From Bidens hawaiensis (taxonomy: Eukaryota > Streptophyta > Magnoliopsida > Asterales > Asteraceae), in assembly GCA_021521415.1 (NCBI GenBank), contig JAIQDT010014359.1:150403-214402 (forward strand): DNA of 64,000 nt, given 5' to 3'. The notes under the pieces were generated by a model, which was not told where the DNA came from, made no database searches, and worked only from the letters and a program-made list of their open reading frames with translations. Below, one piece after another: positions 23,450 to 34,390 of this stretch (position 1 is its first letter; each line of letters opens with the position of its first letter). Made by a program: the position numbers and the translations under genes.

Positions 23450-24027
23450 GGGGTGTGATCTAGAGAGAACTCCTCTTAAAGAGATAACTAAAGAACTAAT
23501 ATAAACTATTTTTAACTTTTTTTTAAAAATATTTTGCGGTTTCTTTTTCTTTCCTCCTTCTAATAAGATGATGTTGTTCCTAAAAAAAAGAAAAAATAAA
23601 AGAAACCGGCGATGTAATGCATATGTGCATTAATGTGTACAAGGATAATAATTCGTGTTACACACGGATGAAAAACATATCAACAAACAATATAAAATGT
23701 AAAAAACATACTTAATCAACACAAATATTTGATATAAGTTTTTTACGAGCAGATATTACAAAAGATGTTAAACTATGTCTATAAGATAAAAAGAAAATAC
23801 TTTATAAATAATTCAGTAAATAAGGAATAATATAACATAAATGAACCATTATACCTGAAAAAAATAAAAAAACACATTAGTAATAGATTTTGTAATATTA
23901 TTTAAAAACTAAGCTTACAAATACATACTAGGTTTAAACTTATATTTTCACCCGTGTAGAGTTTTCGTTTAAAAACCTTTTGAAACAAAAAATGTCGGGT
24001 TTAAAAACCGTAGCTTGCATTCGATTC

Positions 24028-24038
24028 TCCTGTCATGA

Positions 24039-24079
<41 letters not shown>

Positions 24080-24080
24080 G
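24028..24080. repeat. (ATA)n microsatellite
   Basis: An uninterrupted run of AAT/ATA triplets of about 15 repeats lies within the large TIR element. Confidence 0.95.
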
Positions 24081-24150
24081 AAACATGTGTAGATAATTAA
24101 TGAAAAGAGTAACATAGAGAAAGGAAAATATAAAGCAATAAAAAACTTAC

Positions 24151-24307
24151 AGATTGATCCATGAGTACCATCTCCATCAAGAAGTCCTCATTTGGAGTGT
24201 TTGTTATCCTTGATGATCCATACTCTCAAAACTCTAACCTTAACTATGGATGGAGATGTTTTGAGAACCTCAAGTTCATCCAACATTGTAAAGCTTTGAA
24301 CCTCCAT
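24151..24307 (-). pseudogene. Captured exon of an RPA/DUF223-like OB-fold protein
   Basis: On the minus strand an ATG at 24307 opens MEVQSFTMLDELEVLKT followed by SIVKVRVLRVWIIKD. After a one-base frameshift the text continues PNEDFLMEMVLMDQS and meets a consensus splice donor (GTAAGT) at 24150. The pattern V-R-V-x-R-x-W followed by an acidic strand and MVLMD resembles the first OB fold of plant RPA1-type or DUF223 single-strand-DNA-binding proteins. A second segment at about 24388-24450 also ends in a GTAAGT donor and may be an upstream exon. Intron-containing capture inside a TIR element points to DNA-level transduplication. The frameshift makes it non-functional. Family assignment is by eye. 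Confidence 0.6.
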
Positions 24308-24949
24308 TGTACTCTGTTTTAAATAAAAGACTTTACTGAAATAATTCGTTTAAATATAAAATTTATAATTAACAGTTGAAGAACTTACTTTGTAAAAGCT
24401 TCAAAGGAAGAAGATTGTTTTAATGTGGAGAATGCATCTATGAGCGGAAGTTATATACTATATATGGAGATGTTTATTTTTAATAAACAACCGTAAGTTT
24501 AAATAATAAATACAATAAATCGAATTCAATATAATGCATATACATCCTATAAATAAAACCCTATAAATAAGTCTATAAATGCAGCATATAATTTCTAATA
24601 AAAATTCAGGGCTTGATTTTTGAAACTACCAAAAATTAGACATTTAACTATAATAATAAACCAATTTGACATGTTTACTAATTAGGAACCGTTTTAATTA
24701 ACCCATTTTTTTTTATTGAAATGTTTGCCGGGGATCCATTCCCTTTGAAAAAGAATCCTGGTTTGCATTTTGTAAGATTGTTTTAATTGTTTTTTTGTAA
24801 AATTGTTATTGCAGGATTGTTTTAATTAAAAATAACAATTTTTGTAAGGTTGTGAATTTCTAGTCAATATATAACTAATTGATTAAATATATTAAAAAAT
24901 ATTTTAGTTTCTAAAAATAACAGTTTAATGTTACCAAAAATTAATTGTT

Positions 24950-26697
24950 AATATATGGAAAATAATTATATGGAAATGTGATGATGTGGAGTCCTATGTG
25001 GACATCCTAGATTAATGACACGTAGAAAGAATTGAGTTGCTTTATTATATTAGTTAAATTATAACAGTTAGGTTCCTATCCATATATAATAAGATTTTCA
25101 AATTTTAAATTGATAGGTCATAAAAAAAAATTAATATTAGTGAAACTTGGAAAAAGGTGTATTATAAACAAAAAAAAAAACAATATATAAACATAATTTT
25201 AAGTAACAAACATATTAAACATCATATCGATTAACCGATAATTTAAAAAAAAAATCATACCTTTAAGCCCTAAATAGATTAAAACATAAATCGATTAATA
25301 GGAACAAATTAAATATCAAATTTATTAACCGTTAGTATAAAAAATCATGCAGTTAAACCCTAAATCAATTAACATTGAATCAATTTGATGTTGTTCTTCA
25401 CAAAAATTGATTAAACACTAAAATATAAATCATACCTAATAATTGCAAACGATTAACATATTTAATGTTGTTCGGATTATGAAACCGACAAATCATGAAG
25501 AACCGGTTATAGATGAGGCGAATAATCTGGTACAAACGATGGGGAGCGTTATGATTTTTGAACGAAGCATGTGTCTTTTAAAGAAGAAATGATGAACAAT
25601 TTAAACCTATTAAATTTAATAAGTTTTTTAATTCTAACAATAATTAGTATAATTAATATCATAATTACATTAATAAGTTACAAAAATATAAAAGTCAATA
25701 TCATCGATTAAAATTTTTTGGTGAATATATGGAAATTAGATTTATGGAAGGTTGATGACATAGAAGCCTATGTGGACAACCTAGGTGAAGAACACGTGGA
25801 CAAAATTATGTTGCTTTAATATATTAGTTAGATTAGAATGCTCGTTAAATCAATTACTATTGTTTGACTCATATTTTACCAAATAAAGGAATGTGTTAAA
25901 TATAATAAACTAATATTTTAATTATTATAATAGTTAGGTTTCTACCCATATATAATAAGATTTTCAAATTTTAAATTGATAAGTCATAAAAATAAATTAA
26001 TATTAGTGAAACTTGGAAAAAGGCGTATTAGGAACAAAAAATCACAATATATAAACATAATTTTAAGTAACAAACATATTAAACATCATATCGATTAACC
26101 GATAATTTAAAAACAAATCATACCTTTAAACCCTAAATAGATTAAAACATAAATCGATTAATAGGAATAGATTAAATATCAAATATATTAATGGTTAGTA
26201 TAAAAAGTCATGCAGTTAAACCCTAAATCCAATAGCAGTGAATCAAGTTGATGTTGTTCTTCACAAAAATCGATTAAACACTAAAATATAAATTATACCT
26301 GATAATTGCAAACGATGAACATATTTGATGTTGTTTGGATTATGAAACCGACAAATCATGAAGAACCGGTTATAGATGAGGCGAATAATCTGGTACAAAC
26401 GATGGGGAGCGTTATGATTTTTGAACGAAGCATGTGTCTTTTAAAGAAGAAATGATGAACAATTTAAACCTATTAAATTTAATAAGTTTTTTAATTCTAA
26501 CAATAATTAGTATAATTAATATCATAATTACATTAATAAGTTACAAAAATATAAAAGTCAATATCATCGATTAAAATTTTTTGGTGAATATATGGAAATT
26601 AGATTTATGGAAGGTTGATGACATAGAAGCCTATGTGGACAACCTAGGTGAAGAACATGTGGACAAAATTATGTTGCTTTAATATATTAGTTAGATT
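24950..26697 (+). repeat. Tandem repeat of about 860 bp, two full units plus a partial
   Basis: Units start at about 25064 (GTTAGGTTCCTATCC) and 25930 (GTTAGGTTTCTACCC). Each ends in ATTAGTTAGATT, at about 25835 and 26697. A diverged partial unit end lies at 24950-25055. The right halves of the two units (about 25490-25835 and 26345-26697) look virtually identical, including GATGGGGAGCGTTATG. The left halves carry more differences. No coding is recognised. Confidence 0.85.
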
Positions 26698-27005
26698 GCA
26701 TATATACAATAGTGTTTTATTGCATATAATACAACACAATTGCATTATAAAACACACACTTTTGAATATATGCAAATACAAACACTAATAATTGTACTAA
26801 AAAACAAACTATTGCATATACGTAATACAACACTAATGCACATATGCACTATATTGTTTTTTTGGTATTTTTGTATATAATATTACACTATTAAACTAAT
26901 ACAATACAAAAAATTGCATATATGCTATTCAACAATATTGCACATATCAAAATACACACTAGTGCACATATGCAATAACAAAAAGTCGACGTATTGCATA
27001 TGTGC
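26690..27005. repeat. Array of TGCATATATGCAA-like palindromic words
   Basis: Degenerate copies of TTGCATATATGCAA alternating with TACAACAC-type spacers fill this zone. The same kind of array occurs at 52290-52640 in the related element, so it is a family feature and not a chance AT-rich tract. Confidence 0.65.
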
Positions 27006-27177
27006 ACTACAACGAGTTTTTTTTAATTTTTTTTATATTTTTCGAGTAAATGGTAACAAAATATAAGAATAATGACAAAAACGAAAATTTAAAAATATTT
27101 TTTAATTAAATTAAAAATATTTCTTTATTAGTTCTCTAGTTCTCTCTTTAAAAAAAAGTTCTTTCATGATCCTCTCC

Positions 27178-27179
<2 letters not shown>

Positions 27180-27229
<50 letters not shown>
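27180..27229. repeat. (TA)n microsatellite
   Basis: An uninterrupted 50-bp TA run directly abuts the right end of the TIR element and is probably its insertion target. Confidence 0.95.
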
Positions 27230-27236
<7 letters not shown>

Positions 27237-28105
27237 TAAAAAATCAACTACTTACATTTTCTACTATTTATCAAAAACGCAATTAAATATGCTTCAGTCT
27301 ATAGCACTTGCATGCATTCTTTAGTTGCACAAGTCTCGTGTTGTGCTTTAACATTTCTGTTTGTTTTTTTTTTCTAAAGCTACTATAAAAACTAACCAAT
27401 ATTTTGAAATATGTACACCTTTTGTAAGTAGGCAGCTTATAACATGCTACATGTTAAAAAAAAATGTGAAAATATTTGCCGTAGCACCTTTATTATATCA
27501 TTTAGAGCCAAATGCATTATGGTTTTTTTTTCTTTTTTGAAAGAAGGCATAATTATATAAATGGAAAATGAAAAAACCACGACTAGCAAGAAACTAGACG
27601 AGCACCTTTAATATGTCACAACTGTTCATATGTCACAACATGTACTAATTGCCACTAAACAAAACACAAATGAACGCCAAATATCCCTGTAACAACGCGC
27701 GGGTAAAAAAAACTTGTTATTTATTAAAATAAAACGTAAAGGATAACAGGTTGCGTGACTGGCTCGTTTTAAAATAGAAAAACTAAGTTTTTTGAAAATT
27801 ACATATTTAAATATGGGGTTATAAATTACTTTGCATAACTCGTTGAAACCAGAGGCAGATTCAAGCCTTGGATAGGGTGGGTCGGTGCCCACCGTTCGTC
27901 CGCTGGAGTGTCATATTTTACGGGTATGTGTTAATATATGATTGGTCAATAATCGGTCGTTGCCCATGGTCGGGTTACTGCCAGTGTTTACTTTGTTAAT
28001 TAGAAAAACAATGAGGAGAAAAGTTGCTAAGAGAGCGTTTGATTTAATTTTCCAGCAACCATGAAAAGCAATCGGAGACCAACAAAATGTTAAAAAAAAA
28101 ACGAA
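27230..28105. other. Non-coding DNA
   Basis: No supported gene. AACAACGCGCGGGTAAAAA at about 27693 resembles a Helitron or MITE terminal hairpin but lacks a CTRR end, so I do not call it. Confidence 0.5.
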
Positions 28106-28517
28106 TCTACCTATATATTAAAACAACACATTCTTTCTACATGTCATTCAACTACATCTTTACATAGGTGCCAAGTGTATAAGGTTCTATTTTTACAATT
28201 TCCATTTAATGAATGATAAAATAAAAAATATGTTGTTGGTGAGAATTCAACTCACTACCTTCATTTTAAAGTGTTTATGGCTTACCAACTCAACTATGAT
28301 GAATTGATACGAACTTTCTCTTTCTCTTAATTGTTATAGATTCACAACCTTCCATTTTGATTTCTTTTAAAATACAAATACAAAATATTCTTACTAATAT
28401 ATGTATTTTGGAAAAAATTTATTTATATCTTATAAATCCATAAGGTATGTTATTATATATATTATTAAATTTTTTTTGTTTACTTTTTAACCACCCGTGT
28501 ATCATACGGGCTCCTAG
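28106..28517 (+). mobile_element. Non-autonomous Helitron, 412 bp
   Basis: The 5' end TCTACCTATATATTAAAA follows a host A. The 3' end has a hairpin (CCCGT-GTATCAT-ACGGG), then CTC and CTAG followed by host T. Insertion between A and T, a TC start, a CTRR end and a hairpin near the end are the full Helitron signature. No Rep/helicase coding is present. Confidence 0.8.
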
Positions 28518-28865
28518 TGGAATAAATAAAGAAGAGGCAAGGTTGAATAAAAAATAATTTTTAATTCATTTATATCTTGTATATTTAATATACGTCTTCA
28601 ATACAATTGAGGACCTATGTTGACTAATAATTAGGAACAACCAATTTAAAGTTATTATTATTGATATTAAACTTTATTATAGTAACTTTCTACATACAAT
28701 TAAGTTACTTTCGAACTTTTTTATGCTGTTTTATTTTAATAATTAAATTGATCCTCAGTAAAAATATGTAAGATTTTGTTAATTTTATTTCATATTAACC
28801 TATTTATTTTAGGGTTTAATCGTGCAATTTTTTCAATTTTATCTAAATTGTAAAATAAGTGTTGT
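28518..28865. other. Non-coding AT-rich DNA
   Basis: No gene or terminal structure is seen in this stretch. Confidence 0.5.
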
Positions 28866-29050
28866 ATGGTCGAGATGAAAGAAGTGAAAGATGTTTCTGT
28901 AGTATGTGACTATCTAAAAGTGTTCCTAGAGGACCTTTCGAGGTTGTCACCGAAACGAGAGGTAGAATTCCATATAGAATTGATACCAGGAGTCCAGCCC
29001 GTCGCAAAAGCACCTTACCGTCCGGCGTCGTCCGAGATTAATAGGCAAAA
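28866..29050 (+). pseudogene. Ty3/gypsy fragment: start of reverse transcriptase
   Basis: The frame reads KDVSVVCDYLKVFLEDL, SRLSPKREVEFHIELIPG and KAPYRPASSEI, the conserved stretch just before the gypsy reverse transcriptase (usually DYPDVFPEDLPGLPP, VEFRIDLVPG, APYRLAPSE). It stops at about 29050, where the match is lost abruptly. It may belong to the same chromovirus as the pol at 29786 with the RT and most of RNase H lost, but the intervening DNA shows no match. Confidence 0.85.
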
Positions 29051-29785
29051 TTGACGACATACCTGTAAGGTTCATTATTAATCTGTTTGACAAGCAAAAT
29101 GTTTTTAAACATATAGTTTGAACACCAATATATATCAAACCAATATGCTATAAGCCTATAAGTGGGTCTTTTAAAATAAAAAGAAATGAGAGCAATGAGA
29201 TTTTGCAATGTACGACACGGCTTATTTGACAAGGATTTTTTTCAAATCCTAATATTCTCTTGTAATGAATGAAATAACTCTTAGATATGGTTAACTGACT
29301 TCATAAATATGAAATTTTTGAATATCATCATTGCATGTTTGTACAAGACTCTATAAAATAATATATGTATTAAAATCCAGAAAGAGTTAAAAAATGATTG
29401 AACCGAAGCATTAAATTTAGTACGTGAGATTAGGGGTGTCAATTCTTGACACGACTTAAAACTGACATGAATTTAACATGAAAAATTATAGTTTTTGGAT
29501 CAACTGGCACGACCCGTTTCATAAACAGGTCAACCCGACCCGTGAAAAAGTGGATTTAACTCGTTAAAGAATCTTCTAGAAGTTAATATTTTGATTTTAG
29601 AGATCAGAAGTTTTAAATTTTAAAGATAAATACCTATATTTTTAATTTTTCATATATGAATTAACTTTTAAAAGTAAAACTAATTCTTTTTTAAACTACT
29701 TTTATCTACTTTTTACCTTTATGGTACCAAGTGTACCATCTATACAAGTCAATAGAGTTTGTAGTATTTCTTCGAGTAGAAAGAA
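29051..29785. other. Non-coding DNA with a decayed hAT-type MITE end
   Basis: No gene is seen. 29430-29570 starts TTAGGGGTGTCAATT and contains CACGACCCG words, typical of one end of an hAT-type MITE; the other end was not found. Confidence 0.45.
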
Positions 29786-31275
29786 TTGAATATGAGGCAG
29801 AGAAGATGTTTAGAACTAATAAAGGATTACGATTGTGATATCAAGTACTATCCTGGTAAGGCTAATGTGGTCGCCGACGCACTAAAGCGTAAGAACAAAG
29901 AAGTCATCGCAACAGTAAAGTCTAATAAGTTGGTCATTAACTCAGACTTCGTTGGAGAAAACAACAAGGCTCAGTTAGAAGTCCTTAAGGATGAAGGATT
30001 AATGAAGAAGGAGATCTTAGCGAATCCTAGACAAGGCTCATAAGTCTAGATACTCTATTCATCTGGGATCCACCAAGATGTATCAGGACTTGAAGGGAGA
30101 TTACTGGTGGCCGGGTATGAAAAATGCAGTGGTAAAATATGTCAGTAAGTGTCTAACTTGTTTACAAGTCAATGCAGAACATTAGAAACCGTATGGGAAG
30201 TTGCAGCCTTTAGATATACCAGAATGGATATGGGAAAACATCACCATCGATTTCGTGACTAAGCTACCGCACACAACTAAGAATCATGATGCCATCTGGA
30301 TGATTATAGATCGTTTGACGAAAAGTTCTCACGTTCTACCTATATCAGAAGCTATCTCGTCCGAAATGTAGGAAATGTTTTCATAAGTGATATTGTGGCA
30401 AAGCACAAAGTACATTGCTGATTGTATCTGATAGAGATACTCGCTTTACTTCAAGATTTTGGAAGAAGTTTCATGAGGTAATGGGAACAAAACTGAACAT
30501 CAGTATGGCGTATCATCCTGAAGCAGGCGGGCAGTCTGAAAGGACGATCCAAACCCTTGAGGATATGCTACGTGCTTGTGTGTTAGACTTTGGAGGAAGT
30601 TGGGATGATCACTTACATCCGGCACAATTTTCTTACAACAATTGCTACATTCGAGTATTGGTATGCCGTCGTTTGAGATGTTATGGTAGACGCTTCAGAA
30701 CTCCTGTATGTTGGGAAGAGATCGGTCAGAAAGAGCTTGGAAGTTTAGAAGTTGTGCAGGAAACCTCATCAATTAAAACAAGAATGAAAGCTGCTCAAGA
30801 TTGTCAAAAGTCATATGCTGATAAGCGGCGGCGACCGATTGAGTTTAGCATTGGTGATAGTGTGATACTTAAGTTATCGCCGTGGATGGGAATTATTCAT
30901 TCAGGAAGAGAGGAAAGTTGAGTCCAAGGTACATTGGACCATTTGAAATAATAGATCATGTGGGTTAAGTGGCCTATAACCTTGATTTACCTTCTGAGTT
31001 ATAAGGAATTCACTCCCACATTTCACGTTTCTCACTTGAGAAAATGTCTAGCTGATGGCACATCTCTCTTGCCATTAGAAAATATCAAAGTTGATGAGTA
31101 ATTGAACTACATTGAGCAACCAGTGGAGATAGTAGATAGGAAAGAGAAGCACATTCGTCGCAATATTATTCCCTTAGTTAAGGCGATATGGAAGCATCAT
31201 AGGGGATCAGATGCTACATGGGAAGTCGAAGAGGAAATACGCAAGTTTTACCTGAAATTGTTTAGTGATAGTTAG
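29786..31275 (+). pseudogene. Ty3/gypsy chromovirus pol: RNase H end to chromodomain
   Basis: The order is the RNase H tail (RRCLELIKDYDCDIKYYPGK, ANVVADAL), the H2C2 zinc finger ([20 protein letters not shown]), the integrase core ([32 protein letters not shown]), the GPF motif (YIGPFEI) and a chromodomain-like end (WKHHRGSDATWE). Frameshifts near 30040 and 30400, and stops near 30184, 30368 and after 30920, break it. It is clearly related to the pol at 2222-3671. A purine-rich tract and LTR A follow, so this is the 3' end of one chromovirus. Confidence 0.9.
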
Positions 31276-31949
31276 GTTTTAAGGACGAAACCTGTTTTAA
31301 GGAGGGTAGACTTATAACATCCGACTTTTGAAAAATAATGAATAAAGGAATTTTTATTTATTTACTTATGGGAAATTACTTAATGGTAGTTAAATAATGA
31401 TAAGTTGGGTTATGGGCTTGGATATAAAGGATGGACTAGGAAAGGATTATGGGCCTAGAGTTCAAGGGCTTACACCATATAAACCATTAAATCCTAAATC
31501 TCTCATTCATCATCCTTACCACCATCACACTCAAGAACACACACACAAACACTCTTTCAATTGCGGATTCAGATCTGAGCTGAAGGGAGCCTAGATTTTG
31601 TGTCTGAATCCTCTAACAAACAAGAATCATAACCATATTCAAGTGTCATTCAAGGGTCGATTCAAAACTGGCTTGTTCAGGTAAGTTTTAGCTCATAGGT
31701 TTCGTATTTGATTTCGGTTTTCCATAAAAAGGGATAATAGGCTACACTGGCTAATACTCATAAAAAAAACATAAACTTGGATATAAACTAGCTAAAAGGG
31801 GCGTGAAACGGGTTAACCAGGTAATATTCGGACCCTATAAAGGTCGGATCCGCCCAGAACTCGTTAGGATAGTAAAATGGGTCATAAGGAAAGGATTGAG
31901 GCAAAAATGGTTGGAAGAAATGATTAAAATTGGAAAATAAGCTCACTTC

Positions 31950-32165
31950 GAATCGCATGGGGTGAAGAAAGCGATTACGATTGGCTAGTAATGCGATTGC
32001 GATCCTGCCTAGAATGCGATTGCGATTCTTCCTGAAATGCGACTACCAACGATTGCGATTTTGAAGGTTATGCAATTGTGATCCTGATATCCATGTGATT
32101 GCAATTAGAATCCTGAATCCATGCAAAAGCGATTCGAACCCTATGCGAATGCAATTGGGAGCAGT
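31950..32165 (+). repeat. Degenerate repeats of ATGCGATTGCGATCC in LTR A
   Basis: About eight copies of an 18-24 bp unit (for example AATGCGATTGCGATCCTG) occur, with progressive decay towards the right. Confidence 0.75.
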
Positions 32166-32499
32166 GCACATCATTAACTAAGTCAACTTAGTTAATAATT
32201 TAGATAGTATTGCGTGGTTAGAAATATAGTTAGTTAACACTATATCTATTAAACCGTTAGTCATGCCAAGTTAAGGAAAGGTGTTAATATTAGCTCAGAA
32301 TGAAGATCTAGGTGAGTTTCTAGCCCCATTTCTCTATTATGTTTTCGGGGCTATGTGCATTCTCTATGTGACAAGTTAATCCACTTACTTTAATTAGTAA
32401 GTGTATGTTATATGAATGCAGAATGTTGGATGAATATATAAAGGTTAAAGATATGTGCATAGATGTATATATAGGTGAATATATGGTTGTATGGTTGAA

Positions 32500-32730
32500 C
32501 TAGAAAGAGGGACGACATACCTAATAATATATGCTTAAGAGAGGCGACATACCCTAATAATATCTGCATAAGAGGGGCGACATACCTAAATAATATCTGC
32601 GTAAAAGGGGCGACAGACCCTAATAATATCCGCGTAAGAGGGGCGATAAACCCTAATAAATCTGCAAAAGAGGGGCGACATACCCTAATAAATCTGTGAT
32701 AGAGGGGCAACCGACCCTAATAATATCTGT
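32500..32730 (+). repeat. 34-bp tandem array, seven units, in LTR A
   Basis: Units follow the pattern AGAGGGGCGACATACCC then TAATAATATCTGCGTA. LTR B carries a sister array at 46014-46230 with the same CCCTAATAATATC core but a different remainder. Confidence 0.9.
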
Positions 32731-32818
32731 GAAGGTTATAGGGTGAAAGACACTTTAAAACGTAGAAGAATTATATATGTATAACTAAGTTAAAAATAAG
32801 GAAGAATGAAAGTAAGAA

Positions 32819-32900
32819 AGTATGTATGTATGTATGTATGTATGTATGTATGTATGTATGTATGTATGTATGTATGTATGTATGTACGTACGTATGTATC
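32819..32900. repeat. (GTAT)n microsatellite
   Basis: About 18-20 TATG repeats with two CG variants near the end. A non-autonomous LTR element inserted at its right edge, and GTAT repeats resume at 44285. Confidence 0.95.
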
Positions 32901-34390
32901 TGTTACACCCCAACCTAAGGCGGAAATGCTGAGGCGTGATCCGATTGCTTACAGCTCGAGGATACTATCATAATATAAAAGTGACAATATCTAATTAATT
33001 ATTTATTCAAAGTATACACACATTATTCAATTACAACAAGCAATTTAAATACATGAATATAAGCTCAACTAATGATTTATCTTGATTATATCCTAAGGTC
33101 TTGTCTACGTGTCCAAACTTCAATCTTCAATACAAGCAACCTGGATATGTGTAGAAAATGGAGTTTGTCAACATAAAGTTGAGTGAGAATATCATCAGTT
33201 TTGATACAACAATATAAATAAGCATAACGTGATAAGTGCGGCATGCCGGTAAATATAATCAAACCATAAACAAGTATGTAGACCGTTGCCAAGCGAATCC
33301 GGCGTTGGTTAATAGCAGGAGCACCCACTATACGAATGAATGAATAGTAATCCCAACATACGAATGAATGAATAGTAACACATCATGCGAATGAATGAAT
33401 AGTAACACAAGTAAGCAAGTAGCACGTATGTTTGATTAAGTCGCTCACAATTACACGTATGCATTTGTTTGAATATATATAGTATGAAATACAGATAGAT
33501 ACGCGTATGTCCCCAAAACGATTATAAAATTTATAAAATAGGGGAATGATAAACTCACCTTAGATTAATGACAAACGAATATAAATATGAATAAGCGAGC
33601 TAATGAATAAGCGAGTTGTCCACTACACGTCAACCGATATAAGCAATTTAGAATCTGAGACTTTAAGATATGATAATATAAATAAAAACAAACTCGTTTC
33701 TGCTGGAATAAATCCATACAGACGTTTAGAATTTAAGTTATGTTTGTTTTAAGATTTAAGCGAGCTTGTACTAACCAGAATCCGAATAGCGATTCGGAAG
33801 TCGGGTTTTGGTTAGTAGACTTAAAATTTAGTTACCTGAATAAAAGTCTTCTGAACTGAACGTTGAATCCGATCAGAAGTTTAAGAAAACGATAAGTCAA
33901 ACTAGTTGACTATTTTGCCCTTTACGAGTTTTAAACGATTTGACCAGTCAACACCCTTCAACCAACAAAATTGATTGAAGTTTATTGACTAGGGAATGTA
34001 TATGAACGATTTTAGGGTTTACAACTTACCCGGAAAGTGAAAGAATAAAGAGATATGACGAGTCAACGGTCTACAGCATGTAAAGTCAAACGAACGAGCA
34101 TTGTATCTTCAACGAATAAGCAAAAACTGAGAAGAATGATGATGAACAGAGGTAGGACGGCTGAGAAGGCTCCTCTAGAGTTTGTGTAAAGTCTTATGGC
34201 AGGAGATTAAAGGTTGTTTATATAGGAATATAAAAAACGAACCATATTTGGAAGATTTACTCGTTTAAGTAACAAGATACGGTTTTAATGAGAATATCTA
34301 CGAAATAAACCGAAAGATTTCATGCTTGATCAGTAATCTAAGGGTATGGACTTGTATTTTAGTTATAATCCTTTTCTTGGACCTTAATTT
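32901..34390 (-). mobile_element. LARD 3' LTR, distal part
   Basis: This matches 42476-43892 closely (AGCTCGAGGATACTATCATA and long identical runs after it). Its last five bases AATTT are the target of the solo LTR that follows; the LTR resumes at 37526. Confidence 0.9.

Larger units (their letters stand above)
23450..27179. mobile_element. Large TIR element between TA tracts, with captured exon
   Basis: The left end GGGGTGTGATCTAGAGAGAA and the reversed right end GGGGAGAGGATCATGAAAGA continue as an imperfect inverted repeat of about 50 bp (TTAAAGAGA, AGAACTAAT). TA tracts border both sides. The interior holds a minus-strand OB-fold exon, an ATA microsatellite, a tandem duplication and a right-hand zone of TGCATATATGCAA-like words. 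A shorter relative lies at about 52152-55104. No transposase is recognisable, so it is non-autonomous; superfamily uncertain (Mutator-like or a TA-tract-targeting group). Confidence 0.7.
31312..32900 (+). mobile_element. LTR A (chromovirus 3' LTR), first part
   Basis: It starts TTATAACATCCG, a mutated TGTAACATCC, right after pol and a purine-rich AAGGAGGGTAGAC. The total length when joined to 44290-44732 is about 2.03 kb. It contains a TATA-like CATATAAACC at about 31473, a degenerate array of ATGCGATTGCGATCC words (31950-32165), a 34-bp tandem array (32500-32730) and a GTAT microsatellite (32819-32899). A minus-strand non-autonomous element splits it inside that microsatellite. Confidence 0.85.

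Noticed and set aside
27690..27715. Possible third Helitron terminus (CGCGCGGG)
   Set aside because: No CTRR end at the expected spacing on either strand.
32408..32710. A 100-residue minus-strand frame with repeated short phrases
   Set aside because: It is the translation of the 34-bp tandem array in LTR A.
32500..32730. CRISPR-like array (regular repeats of about 34 bp)
   Set aside because: Units are contiguous with no unique spacers and lie in a plant LTR.
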